Source: Treponema sp.
GTDB taxonomy: Bacteria > Spirochaetota > Spirochaetia > Treponematales > Breznakiellaceae
Direction of reading: 5' to 3'
Length of the DNA: 38,723 nucleotides
Assembly (NCBI GenBank): GCA_031258305.1
Contig: JAIRNA010000105.1
Coordinates: forward strand, 1-38,723
Made by a program: the position numbers and the translations under genes. Below are positions 24,693-33,588 of the stretch, one piece after another (position 1 is the stretch's first letter; every line of letters starts with the position of its first letter). The notes beneath the pieces were generated by a model. It was given only the letters and a program-made list of their open reading frames with translations, searched no databases and was not told the origin of the DNA.

Positions 24693-25403
24693 TTATACCG
24701 CCGCATTGCCGTCACGTAATGAAAGAAGTTTCGCCTTTAATGTTTTCAAATCCTCCCACGCGGGGCGCTTGAGGCTTGCATCCCGTAAGAGGGCGCTTGG
24801 GTGGAATGTGGCGATGAGCGGTCTCCCCTGATAATCGAAAAACGTACCGCGGAGGTTTCCTATGCCTTCGTTTGTTTTCAACAAGGTTTGCGCCGCTATT
24901 CTGCCGACACAGAGTACCGCTTTCGGCTGTAAAAGGGCAAACTGACGGGAAAAGAAACGCGCGCACGCGGCTGTTTCATCAGGCAGGGGGTCGCGGTTTC
25001 CGGGCGGACGGCACTTCACCGTATTGACGATGAAGCAGTTCGACTGCCGAGAAAGCTCTATGGAGGCAAGCATCTTGTCCAAAAGCTGTCCCGCCTTGCC
25101 AACAAAAGGGCGTCCACTGGAGTCTTCGGCCGCGCCCGGCGCTTCTCCCACTACCAGAACAGACGGATTCGATACTCCTTCGCCCGGCACTGCGAGTATC
25201 CTCAAGCCGCACAGCCGACAGTCCATGCAAAAACGGACTTCCGCAGCTACCTTTTCGAGGGAGTCCGCTGTTTGCATGGGCGGCGCATCCGCTTCTGTAT
25301 CCGTCCACTGGGGCATAGCCCGCTCCTGCCAATGGCCGTCCCGTAAGAAATCGCCGGCCGTGTCGAGAAACAGAGCCAGAGCTTGTTTTGCCCCCGCCTT
25401 CAT
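24693..25403 (-). CDS. Uracil-DNA glycosylase, family 4 (Fe-S)
   Basis: This 236-aa enzyme removes uracil from DNA after cytosine deamination. Motif 1 is VVGEAPGAAEDSSGRPFVG (the GEAPG form of family 4) and motif 2 is HPSALLRD. The [4Fe-4S] ligands fit CMDCRLC near residue 60 and a later pair around KCRPPGNRDP and AACARFF. An N-terminal extension of about 50 residues precedes the domain. The start ATG is 27 nt after the stop of the P83/100 homologue, with GGAG 11 nt upstream, so the two are likely co-transcribed. Confidence 0.93.
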   Translation of the reverse strand: MKAGAKQALALFLDTAGDFLRDGHWQERAMPQWTDTEADAPPMQTADSLEKVAAEVRFCMDCRLCGLRILAVPGEGVSNPSVLVVGEAPGAAEDSSGRPFVGKAGQLLDKMLASIELSRQSNCFIVNTVKCRPPGNRDPLPDETAACARFFSRQFALLQPKAVLCVGRIAAQTLLKTNEGIGNLRGTFFDYQGRPLIATFHPSALLRDASLKRPAWEDLKTLKAKLLSLRDGNAAV

Positions 25404-25430
25404 ACGTTCAACAGCTCCGTCATTGCGCGT

Positions 25431-26936
25431 TTATTCCACATCCCTTATATCGACTTCCGTTAAATCCAGCGGATTAAGGAACAGCGCGCCTCCATCGCTG
25501 AGTTGAGTGACGACGACGTTTTTGTTGAACAGCACGGACGCGAAGGGATGAACATTCACCGAAGACTGCGCCTTTAACCGCACGTCCCGGTCAAAGAGCC
25601 CAAGGCGGACTGACGCGGAACCCTCCGAAACAAGCGCGTAAATGGCGGAATCTTTTACCCAAAGGAGGCTGTTTGCGCTTATCGCATCCGCACCGTGGGC
25701 GGCCGTTTCCAGAGAGTCGAGATCGATTTTCACCAGCCGATAAGAACCGTCGTCTTGAGCGGCCAGCGCGTAGAGGGAATCGTCTATCACGTTTATGGTT
25801 CTGATATTCACGGTTGTTATTTCTGAAGTTTGAAGCGTCTTGCCGTCAGCCGCGCCGAGTAATGCTATCTTTCCAAGGGGGGAAAGCGAATCGTTCAAGA
25901 CAAAGCCAAGCACCAATGAAGGCGTCGGCTCGATCGGTACGGACGGTTCATCAGTTAACATCTCTTGTTGGTCCGCGGCTATGTCCTTGCGCTCTTTTTG
26001 AGCCTCCGCGGTTTTCTTCTCGGCAAGCTCTTGACTCTTTTGAGCCGCTTCTTTTTGCGCGGCCGCTTCTTCTTCCCGTTGATTCAACTCCTGCTCTTTT
26101 CGAGCTATCTCCTCTTCTTTCTCCGGACCCGCGCCCGCCTTTTCTTCTTCCAACTGCTGTTTCTCTTCGGCGATGACCGCTTGTTCCTTATCCGCGGCTT
26201 GAGTCTGTTCTCTAGCTTTCTTTTCGGCCTCCTCAGCCTCCCGTTCTTTTAACTCAACCATGTCTTTGCGATCCGGAATACCCTTGTCCTCCTCCTTACG
26301 CATCTCATCTATGACTTCAGGTTCGGTCAGCGGAGTGGTGTCGACCGCGCTCAAGGAACCAGTGACGGCATTCCCAAGGGGGATAATCATAAGAGTCTTG
26401 CCCGGCCACTGGTTGTAGTTGACGTCGAGTCCGACCTTTTCAGGAACAAGGGCGTTGACCGCGACGCTGTTGTAACGCGCCTCCATGTAATCCATGTCCC
26501 CGCGGAAGACGGCGTTATACACGGTAATATAGCGGGCGAGGAGGGCCGCGTCCCGTGCCGAATAACCGTAGGCTCCTTCCAGATAGCCTTGCAAAATGGT
26601 ACGGAGATTTCTAATATGGTCAACGCCCGCATCGGCGCCCAATCCGAAAATATCCGCATCCAGTTTTCCCGATTCTCCCGCGTTACCGTGAATCACAAAG
26701 TACCGTTCAGTCCGCCCCGTGTTCACCGCCCCGTTCCTTACGGCGCGTCCGAGACTGTTTCCTATCTGCCATATTTGAAGCCGTGTGTCGATTCTATCGG
26801 GTATTCTCTCGTTGTTGATGAATTCAACAGGCGCGAGATTCCCTTCTAATTCATTGGTGTTGACGTCGCTTTGCGCGCCGGCCGGTGCAAGCGCAAAGCA
26901 TACAAGAAGAAAAATGGTACTCATGCGGATTTTCAT
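25431..26936 (-). CDS. P83/100 antigen family protein
   Basis: This 501-aa protein has a cleavable signal (FLLVCFALAPAGAQS). Residues about 25-195 match the N-terminal domain of the Borrelia P83/100 antigen and its Treponema homologue: NLAPVEFINNERIPDRIDT, IGNSLGRAV, YFVIHGNAGESGKLDADIFG and a region ending WPGKTLMIIPLG. A long Glu/Lys/Ala-rich coiled coil follows (about 205-325), then a C-terminal beta-propeller-like region. The family is essentially confined to spirochaetes, which supports the lineage call. The protein is likely periplasmic or surface-linked; its function is unknown. AAGGAG lies upstream of the ATG. Confidence 0.88.
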   Translation of the reverse strand: MKIRMSTIFLLVCFALAPAGAQSDVNTNELEGNLAPVEFINNERIPDRIDTRLQIWQIGNSLGRAVRNGAVNTGRTERYFVIHGNAGESGKLDADIFGLGADAGVDHIRNLRTILQGYLEGAYGYSARDAALLARYITVYNAVFRGDMDYMEARYNSVAVNALVPEKVGLDVNYNQWPGKTLMIIPLGNAVTGSLSAVDTTPLTEPEVIDEMRKEEDKGIPDRKDMVELKEREAEEAEKKAREQTQAADKEQAVIAEEKQQLEEEKAGAGPEKEEEIARKEQELNQREEEAAAQKEAAQKSQELAEKKTAEAQKERKDIAADQQEMLTDEPSVPIEPTPSLVLGFVLNDSLSPLGKIALLGAADGKTLQTSEITTVNIRTINVIDDSLYALAAQDDGSYRLVKIDLDSLETAAHGADAISANSLLWVKDSAIYALVSEGSASVRLGLFDRDVRLKAQSSVNVHPFASVLFNKNVVVTQLSDGGALFLNPLDLTEVDIRDVE

Positions 26937-26957
26937 AGCTTTATACTCCTTTTTAAC

Positions 26958-26986
26958 ATCATACTACATTCAGCTTAATAATGCAA
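26958..26986 (-). promoter_or_regulatory. Promoter of the P83/100 gene
   Basis: On the minus strand TTGCAT (26986-26981), 17-bp spacer, TATGAT (26963-26958). The start would fall near 26951, with AAGGAG just downstream. Confidence 0.6.
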
Positions 26987-27096
26987 GCAAAGAGTGGATT
27001 GAATCATACCTTTGTGTATAATACGCTTGTAAGCTCCCGTATAAGCGGCGAAAATCTATTCCCGCTCCCTATGCGCCCTGCCCTCCAATCAACCTC

Positions 27097-27125
27097 TTTA
27101 CACCGGGCGTTCTTTTCGCTACACT
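27097..27125 (+). promoter_or_regulatory. trpS promoter with start at the ATG
   Basis: TTTACA (27097-27102), 17-bp spacer, TACACT (27120-27125). The expected start near 27132 is 1 nt from the trpS ATG, which lacks a Shine-Dalgarno sequence. A second -10-like TATAAT at 27017 has no fitting -35. Confidence 0.5.
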
Positions 27126-27132
27126 GTTCGAT

Positions 27133-28170
27133 ATGGAAACGTCAGAAAAGAAAGTATCCCTCACCGGTATAAAGCCGACTGGGAATCTCCACATAGGGAA
27201 CTATTTCGGCGCGATAAAGCCTGCTCTGGAGTTGACGAAAACCTATGAGGCGCGTTATTTCATAGCAGACTACCATGCGCTCAATACCGTCAAGGACGCG
27301 GCTGCGCTTTCGGCGAACATTAGAGAGGTATCCGCAGGATGGCTCGCAACTGGGCTTGATCCGGAAAAAGTCGTCTTCTACCGTCAGAGTTCCGTACCAG
27401 AGACGTTTGAGCTTGCCACGCTTCTTATGGGCTTCACCAGCAAGGGGCTTATGAACCGCGCTCACGCCTACAAAGCCGCAGTGCAGGCGAATCTGGAAAA
27501 AGGAAATGACCCGGACGCGGGCGTGAATATGGGATTATTCACCTATCCGATTCTCATGGCCGCGGATATTCTGCTCTTCGATTCCGATGTAGTGCCTGTC
27601 GGCGAGGATCAGACCCAGCATGTGGAGATGGCGCAAGACATCGCCGAGGCGTTTAATTTCAACTATGCCCGAAAAGGCGGCGCGCATACAGAAGAAGACC
27701 GTCTGGGACTAAAGATTCCCACGGCTCTGGTGAGGGAGAACGCCGCGGTAGTTCCTGGACTCGATGGACGTAAGATGAGTAAAAGTTATAATAACGCTAT
27801 TCCGCTGTTCTGCGAGGAGAAACAGCTCCGCAAATTCATTATGCGTATCGTTACCAATTCCCAGGGCGTTGAAGAACCCAAGGACCCTAACGGATCGCAA
27901 ATTTTTCTGCTCTACAAGCTGTTTGCAAGCGCCGAAGAACAAGCCGCATTAGCCGCCCGATACCGCGAAGGCGGCATGGGCTGGGGCCAAGCGAAAGAAG
28001 AGCTTTTCCGCGTAATGAACCGCGAACTTACCCCTTTGCGGGAGCGTTTCAACGCAATCATGGCAAACCCTGCACAATTAGATGCGACTTTGGCGCAAGG
28101 CGCAGAAAAAGCCCGCTCAATTGCCGCAAAAACCATGAAACGCCTGCGGAACATCATAGGAATTCAGTAG
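27133..28170 (+). CDS. trpS: Tryptophanyl-tRNA synthetase
   Basis: At 345 aa this has the standard length for bacterial TrpRS, a class I synthetase that charges tRNA-Trp. It has GIKPTGNLHIGNYFG (HIGH-type motif), GLMNRAHAYK, MAADILLFDSDVVPVGEDQ for tryptophan and ATP binding, and GRKMSKSYNN (KMSKS). The protein begins close to the usual family N-terminus at the ATG at 27133. No ribosome binding site is visible; a good promoter places the RNA start at the start codon. It is convergent with the binding-protein gene. Confidence 0.97.
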   Translation: METSEKKVSLTGIKPTGNLHIGNYFGAIKPALELTKTYEARYFIADYHALNTVKDAAALSANIREVSAGWLATGLDPEKVVFYRQSSVPETFELATLLMGFTSKGLMNRAHAYKAAVQANLEKGNDPDAGVNMGLFTYPILMAADILLFDSDVVPVGEDQTQHVEMAQDIAEAFNFNYARKGGAHTEEDRLGLKIPTALVRENAAVVPGLDGRKMSKSYNNAIPLFCEEKQLRKFIMRIVTNSQGVEEPKDPNGSQIFLLYKLFASAEEQAALAARYREGGMGWGQAKEELFRVMNRELTPLRERFNAIMANPAQLDATLAQGAEKARSIAAKTMKRLRNIIGIQ

Positions 28171-28232
28171 TTGCAGCGCCTCACTACAGCCGTACAGGGC
28201 GTTTAGGCTCAACAAATCCTTTCCCTATGCTC

Positions 28233-29084
28233 CTACTGCGATAAAACGCGGGATACGTCTTGCACCGCGTCCGCAAGACGGGGTCCGTACCGGTAGACGA
28301 GAGACGGATTGAAACGGGCTTTTCGTATGTTTTTAAATTGATTGAAAGTGAGAGAATTCTCTAAAGAAACGTCTGTCGTGGAAAGTATCCAGTCTGGCAA
28401 GCGGAGGAGTACCTGTTCTACGCCCACCAAGGGCCACGATTCTTCTCTATCCGCAAATATGTTGATTCCGCCAGCCCGCTCTATGATTTCGTTGACAAAG
28501 GTATTTTTCCCTGACGTTAAAAACGGGGACGCCGACAAAAGCCAGAACACCCGCTGCTTGACACGGCGTACCTGCGATTTTTCCACCGACGCGAGTTGCG
28601 TTTGCATCGAGCGGACGACACGAAACGCCTCCCCTTCACGTCCAACCAAGCGTCCCAGAGTCTCGATGCAATGGAACACTTGGGAAAAATTCCGCGGCTC
28701 AACCGCAAATACCGGAATTCCAAGCGCGTCTAACAGAGGAACGAGTCTTTCATGCATATCAGCCGAGATGACAACCAAGTCCGGCTTCAAACGGGCGATT
28801 CTCTCAACGCTCACCGTTGCGCCAGAAAAGCCGCCCACCGCAGGAATCGCCGCGGCTGACGGAGGATAGTCGCAAAACTCCGTCCGTCCAACCGTCTGCC
28901 CACCAGCTCCCAGCGCGAATAATATCTCCGTCACACTGGGAGAAAGGCTGACAATTCGCACGGCGGGCGCGTGTATAACGAAGGTTCTCCCCAATTCGTC
29001 CGTCAGCGTCTCCGCATAAAGGGAAATGAAAGGCAAAAAGAAAAGCGCAACGCCCGTCTTAAAACGCTTACGATAGTTTTCCAT
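28233..29084 (-). CDS. BtuF/FecB-like periplasmic binding protein
   Basis: Precursor of 283 aa, starting at the ATG at 29084 with AAGGATGG upstream, followed by a signal peptide (GVALFFLPFISLYAE). The mature part is a Peripla_BP_2 fold: RIVSLSPSVTEILFALGAG and FCDYPP open the first lobe, LKPDLVVIS closes it, and a long linking helix precedes the second lobe with FVNEIIERAGGINIFAD and SWPLVGVEQVLLRLPDWIL. Such proteins bring cobalamin, haem or ferric chelates to an ABC importer; the GRTEFCDYPP motif is common in cobalamin-type BtuF. The permease and ATPase genes are not adjacent. The ligand is uncertain. Confidence 0.85.
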   Translation of the reverse strand: MENYRKRFKTGVALFFLPFISLYAETLTDELGRTFVIHAPAVRIVSLSPSVTEILFALGAGGQTVGRTEFCDYPPSAAAIPAVGGFSGATVSVERIARLKPDLVVISADMHERLVPLLDALGIPVFAVEPRNFSQVFHCIETLGRLVGREGEAFRVVRSMQTQLASVEKSQVRRVKQRVFWLLSASPFLTSGKNTFVNEIIERAGGINIFADREESWPLVGVEQVLLRLPDWILSTTDVSLENSLTFNQFKNIRKARFNPSLVYRYGPRLADAVQDVSRVLSQ

Positions 29085-29177
29085 GTTTAACCATCCTTGC
29101 CTCTTTCTTAACTTAATTTGACCCATTCCAGACGAACAAGGTCAAAAGCAATCATAGTATACCCCATTGGGCAAAAG

Positions 29178-29188
29178 TATGATAGACT
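29178..29188 (+). promoter_or_regulatory. Extended -10 element at the start of the 135-aa gene
   Basis: TGATAGACT (29180-29188) matches an extended -10, with the start expected near 29195, next to the ATG at 29196. No good -35 is visible. An alternative TATGAT sits at 29178-29183. Confidence 0.35.
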
Positions 29189-29195
29189 ATAAGGT

Positions 29196-29603
29196 ATGAA
29201 TGTCTTAAAACTAAATCTTTGCAATTCGATCTTGTATAAAATAGATGGGGAAAAAGCTGAAAACAAGGCGGAAGAGCTTCGCTGTTTTGAATTGGACCCT
29301 TTGGAAGCCCAGAGTATTGAGCCGCAAGCGGATAAACTGCTCGGAAATCTGTTGTTTCACGGCAGAGCTTCGGGTCTCAACAGAGAAGGCATGGAAGCAG
29401 ACGAAAGAGAAATGCCCGCCGGACGCTACCTCTTCGTCCAAACGCGGGAGAACGCCGCACGGGATTACTGGCTTCTTATGGCGATAGAGGCGCAAAAGAC
29501 CGGATTGTGGGAACGCCTCCATTTGGAAAATCGGCTTTTCGTCAGAACTCTTTTTGAAGATGGGAAAAAAGTTACCCAGATTTTCAGACCGTATAGTCTA
29601 TGA
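29196..29603 (+). CDS. Protein of unknown function, 135 aa
   Basis: I do not recognise this protein. It has no signal peptide or membrane segment, is rich in Glu and Arg, and ends with a strand-helix pattern (RYLFVQTRE, DYWLLMAIEAQKTGLWERL, RLFVRTLFEDGKKVTQIFRP) that looks like a compact cytoplasmic domain. Coding-like composition and an isolated position between two minus-strand genes support a real gene. AAGG is only 1 nt from the ATG, too close to serve as a ribosome binding site. Confidence 0.62.
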   Translation: MNVLKLNLCNSILYKIDGEKAENKAEELRCFELDPLEAQSIEPQADKLLGNLLFHGRASGLNREGMEADEREMPAGRYLFVQTRENAARDYWLLMAIEAQKTGLWERLHLENRLFVRTLFEDGKKVTQIFRPYSL

Positions 29604-29666
29604 AGCGATGAGGAACGACATCTTAAATAGAGCCTGATCCGCCTTTTGCCTTTCGTGTTTCTTCAG

Positions 29667-30230
29667 TCATACTCTTCCCAGCTCAAACGCCCGCTTGTTC
29701 GCGTCAATCACCGCTTGTCCTTTAGATGTAAACATTTCTTCAATGGTTTTCTCCATGTCTTCGACAGGAATAGGAAGAAATCGAGAAGCCGCGCCCACCA
29801 TAACCATGTTGACCGCCTTGGGTAAGCCAGCGGATTTGCCAAGATTCGCCGCATCGACAATACGATGAATCGGAAAACGCCCTATGCGTTTCAGTATTAA
29901 CGAAATATCCGGATAATCAGGTATGTTGACAACCGGTGTGGAAGCGGTGAGCAGAGCGCCGTCTGGCGCAAGAAATTCTGCGTAACGGAGGCTTTCCAGG
30001 GGTTCCATCGAAACAATGATATCTACAGATCCTTTCGGCGCGAGGTCGGATGCTATCGCCTTGTCCGCGATGCGCAGGTGGGACAGAACCGCGCCGCCTC
30101 TCTGCGCCATGCCGTGGACTTCTGACTGCCTCACGCTCAAGCCGCTTTTCACTGCGGCTTGGGCGATAACGGCGGCAACGGACAGCACTCCTTGTCCGCC
30201 TACCCCCGCTAAGATGACGTCTTTCTTCAT
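29667..30230 (-). CDS. iorB: Indolepyruvate ferredoxin oxidoreductase, beta subunit
   Basis: This 187-aa protein is the gamma-domain (catalytic partner) subunit of 2-oxoacid:ferredoxin oxidoreductases. DVILAGVGGQGVLSVAAVIAQAA opens the domain, QSEVHGMAQRGGAVLSHLR is the family signature, and VNMVMVGAASRFLPIP is in the second half. With IorA it converts aromatic 2-oxoacids to aryl-acetyl-CoA and reduced ferredoxin. iorA is not in the window. The nearby paaK (33706) makes or uses aryl-acetyl-CoA, and the two often occur together. The ATG at 30230 is preferred over the TTG at 30266, because the latter lies within the promoter. Confidence 0.9.
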   Translation of the reverse strand: MKKDVILAGVGGQGVLSVAAVIAQAAVKSGLSVRQSEVHGMAQRGGAVLSHLRIADKAIASDLAPKGSVDIIVSMEPLESLRYAEFLAPDGALLTASTPVVNIPDYPDISLILKRIGRFPIHRIVDAANLGKSAGLPKAVNMVMVGAASRFLPIPVEDMEKTIEEMFTSKGQAVIDANKRAFELGRV

Positions 30231-30236
30231 ATCATC

Positions 30237-30266
30237 AGTATACTTTACCATCCCGTTTGTAGTCAA
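30237..30266 (-). promoter_or_regulatory. iorB promoter, start exactly at the ATG
   Basis: On the minus strand TTGACT (30266-30261), 18-bp spacer, TATACT (30242-30237). Seven bases on lies position 30230, the A of the ATG. No Shine-Dalgarno sequence is present. Confidence 0.55.
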
Positions 30267-30357
30267 GAGAGGTTGTTATTTTTGGGAATAGCTCGCTCTG
30301 AAAAGTATGACGAAACAACGAGCATGGGTCAATATTGCAATTATCAGCAATTATTTG

Positions 30358-31458
30358 CTAAAAACCACTATTCTTCTCGCGTACAAAACATCCGTCAGCG
30401 ACCATATACACTATTGTGCCAGCTTTGCCGTAACGCTCGTAAGGTTCTTCTGGGAGAAAGGTATAAAAAGCTTGGTTATATTCGGGCATAGATTCCAGAA
30501 ACCTACGGCGTTTTTCTGGGTCAAGTTCTAAAAGCACGTCGTCTAACAGCAGTATCGGTTTCTTGGCTGTTACGGCTGAAAAACGCCGAGACTGGGCAAC
30601 GCGCAACAACAGCGCCAACAGACGGCGCTGGCCGGTCGAGGCGTTTCGCGCAAACTCGACGCCGCCGCGGGTGAACAGGTAGCGGTCACGGTGGGGTCCA
30701 GAAAGAGTCGCCCCAAAAGCGATGTCGCTCTCCCGCTTCATCTTCAAGAATTCAATTACCCGCCCTTCTCCTGTACCGTCCTTCCACGATGGAACGTAAC
30801 GAATCTGTATGTTATCTATGTCGGCGACCTTTTCATAGAGCGGGGTAAATATTTCCGAAAAAAGCCGCGCCGATTCCGCCCGTTTCCGCATAATATTAAC
30901 GCCATAAAAGGCAAGCTGTGAATCAAGAACGTCAAGTATTGCGAAATCAGATGAATCTTTCAACACGTTATTGCGGGTTTTCAGAATCTTACGAAAATTA
31001 CGCAAATCGTCCACATACAACGGGTCGTAAAGGCTCTGCGTTTGATCGAAGAACCACCGCCTGTTTTCAGGCGCGCCTGCGGCAAATGCTATATCCTCAT
31101 GACAAAACACGATACACGGCATCACGGAAAGCAATTCTTTGCGGTCGTCAACTTTCTTCCCGTCAATGACAACAGTCTTTTTACCGTTCTCTACCTTAAC
31201 GGTTGTCATCCCATCTCCGCCATCTTTAGAAATACGCTTTACGATGACCGCACACAGACTCTTTGCTCCGATTTTGACAATCTCGCGGTCGTTGGCGTTC
31301 CGAAAGGAAGATGCATAGGAAGAAAAGTAAACGGCTTCGAGGAAATTTGTCTTTCCCTGCCCATTCTCACCAACTAAAAAAATGTCACGCGCTGAAGTAT
31401 CAACTTCCACGTCCGCTAAATTACGGAAAGAGAAAAATTGTAGAGACGCTATCCGCAT
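30358..31458 (-). CDS. recF: DNA replication and repair protein RecF
   Basis: This 366-aa SMC-like ATPase loads RecA at gaps in duplex DNA. Walker A is GENGQGKTN near residue 30, the signature segment is GPHRDRYLF with STGQRRLLALLLRVAQ, and Walker B is PILLLDDVLLELD. The ATG at 31458 with AGAGGG just upstream is chosen over the TTG seven codons earlier. It lies about 100 nt downstream of dnaN on the same strand, the common dnaN-recF order. Confidence 0.95.
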   Translation of the reverse strand: MRIASLQFFSFRNLADVEVDTSARDIFLVGENGQGKTNFLEAVYFSSYASSFRNANDREIVKIGAKSLCAVIVKRISKDGGDGMTTVKVENGKKTVVIDGKKVDDRKELLSVMPCIVFCHEDIAFAAGAPENRRWFFDQTQSLYDPLYVDDLRNFRKILKTRNNVLKDSSDFAILDVLDSQLAFYGVNIMRKRAESARLFSEIFTPLYEKVADIDNIQIRYVPSWKDGTGEGRVIEFLKMKRESDIAFGATLSGPHRDRYLFTRGGVEFARNASTGQRRLLALLLRVAQSRRFSAVTAKKPILLLDDVLLELDPEKRRRFLESMPEYNQAFYTFLPEEPYERYGKAGTIVYMVADGCFVREKNSGF

Positions 31459-31562
31459 GAGCCCTCTTTTAAAAGACAAAAGGGTCGCTCACTGAGTAAT
31501 TTTTTCCAGTGGCGCCCTCTGTCGTGTTTAATATTTTGAAATCAAGCCATTCCTCAAAATTC

Positions 31563-32666
31563 CTAGGGTTGCATAGGCATGACGATATGCAGAAAATCAC
31601 TCTGCGGGTCAGGATCAGGGTGAATCGTTATTGCTTTTACCGTGTCAGTGAATTTGATGCTGATTTCTTCTTCGCTCATTACTTTGAACGGTTCTTCGAT
31701 GTAGTGGTAGTTCATGGCGATGGACAACTTTTCGCCATCATATCTGCAAGGGATTTCTTCGTTTGCGGCGCCAAAATCGCTTTCTTCTGAAGCAATGGAA
31801 AGCACACCCGGAGCAAGTTCAAAGTACACCCGCTTGGACTTTTCGACCAATAGTACCACGCGGCGCAAAGCATCGAGCAACTCGAGACGGTTCACCGAGA
31901 AGACATTTTCCTGATTTTCAGGAATGACGCGATGGTAGTTTGGGAATTGTCCCTCAATCAGAACCGATGACAGGTTGTATAAGCCGAAACGGACGAAAAT
32001 ATAACGTTCCGTAACGGCGATGGAAATAAGCCCTTCATCTCCGGCGCGTTTCATGATGATGTTCAGAATCTTAGGAGGCACGATCACAGGAGCAAACGGA
32101 GGAACGGCATCCCCAACGCTTTTTTTAATAAGCGCGAGACGTCTTCCATCTGTCGCAACCATATTGAGCTTGTCTTCAATTCTCTCCAAAAGTACGCCAG
32201 TCATAAAATAACGGGTTTCGTCATCAGAAACGGCAAAGACCGTCTGTTGAATCATATCCTTGAAATCTTTTACCGGTATAGAGAAAAAGTTATCCTCATT
32301 CAATTCGGGAAACTGCGGGAAACTGTCAGACGCGATGCTCTTGAGATTATAACGGAGCTTCCTTAACGGTGTCTTTATGACGAGATTCGAATCAATCTGT
32401 TCGAATTCAACTTCTCCATCTGGTAATGCGTTTAAAACTCCCAAAAATTTGTCGCAGAATACAGTAGTCGAACCTGACTCTATAACGTTGACCGGTACTT
32501 TTGTCTCGAAACTAACCTTGATATCGGTCGCTTTGATGATAAGCGAATCATCTAAAGTTTCGATATAAATATTCGATAGTATGGAAAAGGCGTTTTTAGA
32601 CGCGACAATCTCCTGCGCTATCCCGATTTCTTTAAGCAAAACGCTTCGTTCACATGTAAATTTCAT
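31563..32666 (-). CDS. dnaN: DNA polymerase III sliding clamp (beta subunit)
   Basis: This 367-aa protein forms the ring-shaped processivity clamp of the replicative polymerase. Three repeated clamp domains are recognisable; MKFTCERSVLLKEIGIAQ is the start, FMTGVLLE-DGRRLALIK the centre, and the protein ends in IVMPMQP, close to the usual VMPMR ending. GGAGG lies upstream of the ATG. It is transcribed away from the origin-like region together with recF. dnaA, usually next to dnaN, is not found here. Confidence 0.97.
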   Translation of the reverse strand: MKFTCERSVLLKEIGIAQEIVASKNAFSILSNIYIETLDDSLIIKATDIKVSFETKVPVNVIESGSTTVFCDKFLGVLNALPDGEVEFEQIDSNLVIKTPLRKLRYNLKSIASDSFPQFPELNEDNFFSIPVKDFKDMIQQTVFAVSDDETRYFMTGVLLERIEDKLNMVATDGRRLALIKKSVGDAVPPFAPVIVPPKILNIIMKRAGDEGLISIAVTERYIFVRFGLYNLSSVLIEGQFPNYHRVIPENQENVFSVNRLELLDALRRVVLLVEKSKRVYFELAPGVLSIASEESDFGAANEEIPCRYDGEKLSIAMNYHYIEEPFKVMSEEEISIKFTDTVKAITIHPDPDPQSDFLHIVMPMQP

Positions 32667-32689
32667 AGTTTTCCTCCATTCTTCTTATT

Positions 32690-32950
32690 ATATAAATTTA
32701 TATATAATATTAGTAGTAGTAGTAATAAGGGCTATTCACTTGTGGATATCGTATATTATTCATTATGTGTTAAGTAATTACACTTTCCACAAATTGTTAA
32801 TAACTCAAGCGCATTTATCCACATATCCACAATCCCCATATATTATCCACAGATTATACACCACTTATCCACAGTTTTCAACAGCTAATCGTAAAAAAAC
32901 AGCGTGTATGTGGAAAAATTAGCAGAGTTTTCCACAAGATTTCCACAAGA
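32690..32950. other. Chromosomal replication origin (oriC) candidate
   Basis: Perfect DnaA boxes TTATCCACA lie at 32815-32823, 32843-32851 and 32865-32873. One-mismatch boxes lie at 32823-32831 (ATATCCACA) and 32741-32749 (minus strand), and TTTTCCACA-like copies near 32784, 32906, 32928 and 32939. A DnaA-trio element, TAG four times then TAA twice (32711-32728), is followed by GGGC and the box at 32741, the order seen in origin unwinding elements. An AT-only stretch (32685-32710) lies beyond the trios. Genes to the left (dnaN, recF and most others) run left; those to the right run right. Confidence 0.85.
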
Positions 32951-33051
32951 CTGCGCCTGATACAAGACACGTACTAATTCTTACTATTTAGCTTGCCTGT
33001 TTCGTCACATTAATAGTATCTTTACAATATCTTATTTCTAGGAAAGATCTA

Positions 33052-33588
33052 TTGAATACAATAACGATTTCAGCCGTTTTAGCGGGTTGTTTGATAATTT
33101 CTTGCACTCGCAATGTTACGGTAGAACAGACCACCGAGCCGATTTCCGAAACTACGGTGCAGGAGACTGGAGCTTTGGTTGTCGTTGCAGTAGCCTTTGA
33201 CGATGATGTCGCGGGAACGCCATGGCGTTTATTCGAAATAAAGAAGGGCGCAGACGCGGTTTATGTGGACAGATCGCAACTGGAAGCCGATGGCATGGGC
33301 GATGTGTACACCCTGCATTTTGCCGAAGGAAATGTGTCTGGCAAAGGCGCACCGAACAATTTCCGCGCTCACTACAAAACCAAAGACGCATCGCTTTCTA
33401 TTGGGCTAATAGCTCAAACTCAGATGGCTCCTCTAAAGGAACCGACGGTCTTGAAAGAGAGCGAATTTTTCGACTACCTCGTCAAGGTAAACGCCTGGTC
33501 GCGTGACGGTGATACCCTTACCCTTGTTACAACAGACAGGGACGGAAGTGAAACGGTACTGGCCTTTATCATCGATAATTCTCCGTAA
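33052..33588 (+). CDS. META (HslJ-like) domain lipoprotein
   Basis: This 178-aa precursor starts at a TTG with AGGA 9 nt upstream. Two lipobox candidates exist, VLAGC (Cys13) and LIISC (Cys18); the second gives a more usual signal length, though there is no basic residue at the start. Residues about 55-175 form a META domain: GTPWRLFEI, then GNVSGKGAPNNFRAHYKTKD, LIAQTQMAPLKEP and GDTLTLVTTD. HslJ-type proteins are envelope proteins tied to stress or antibiotic tolerance; the role here is unknown. It lies directly right of the origin region. Confidence 0.75.
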   Translation: MNTITISAVLAGCLIISCTRNVTVEQTTEPISETTVQETGALVVVAVAFDDDVAGTPWRLFEIKKGADAVYVDRSQLEADGMGDVYTLHFAEGNVSGKGAPNNFRAHYKTKDASLSIGLIAQTQMAPLKEPTVLKESEFFDYLVKVNAWSRDGDTLTLVTTDRDGSETVLAFIIDNSP

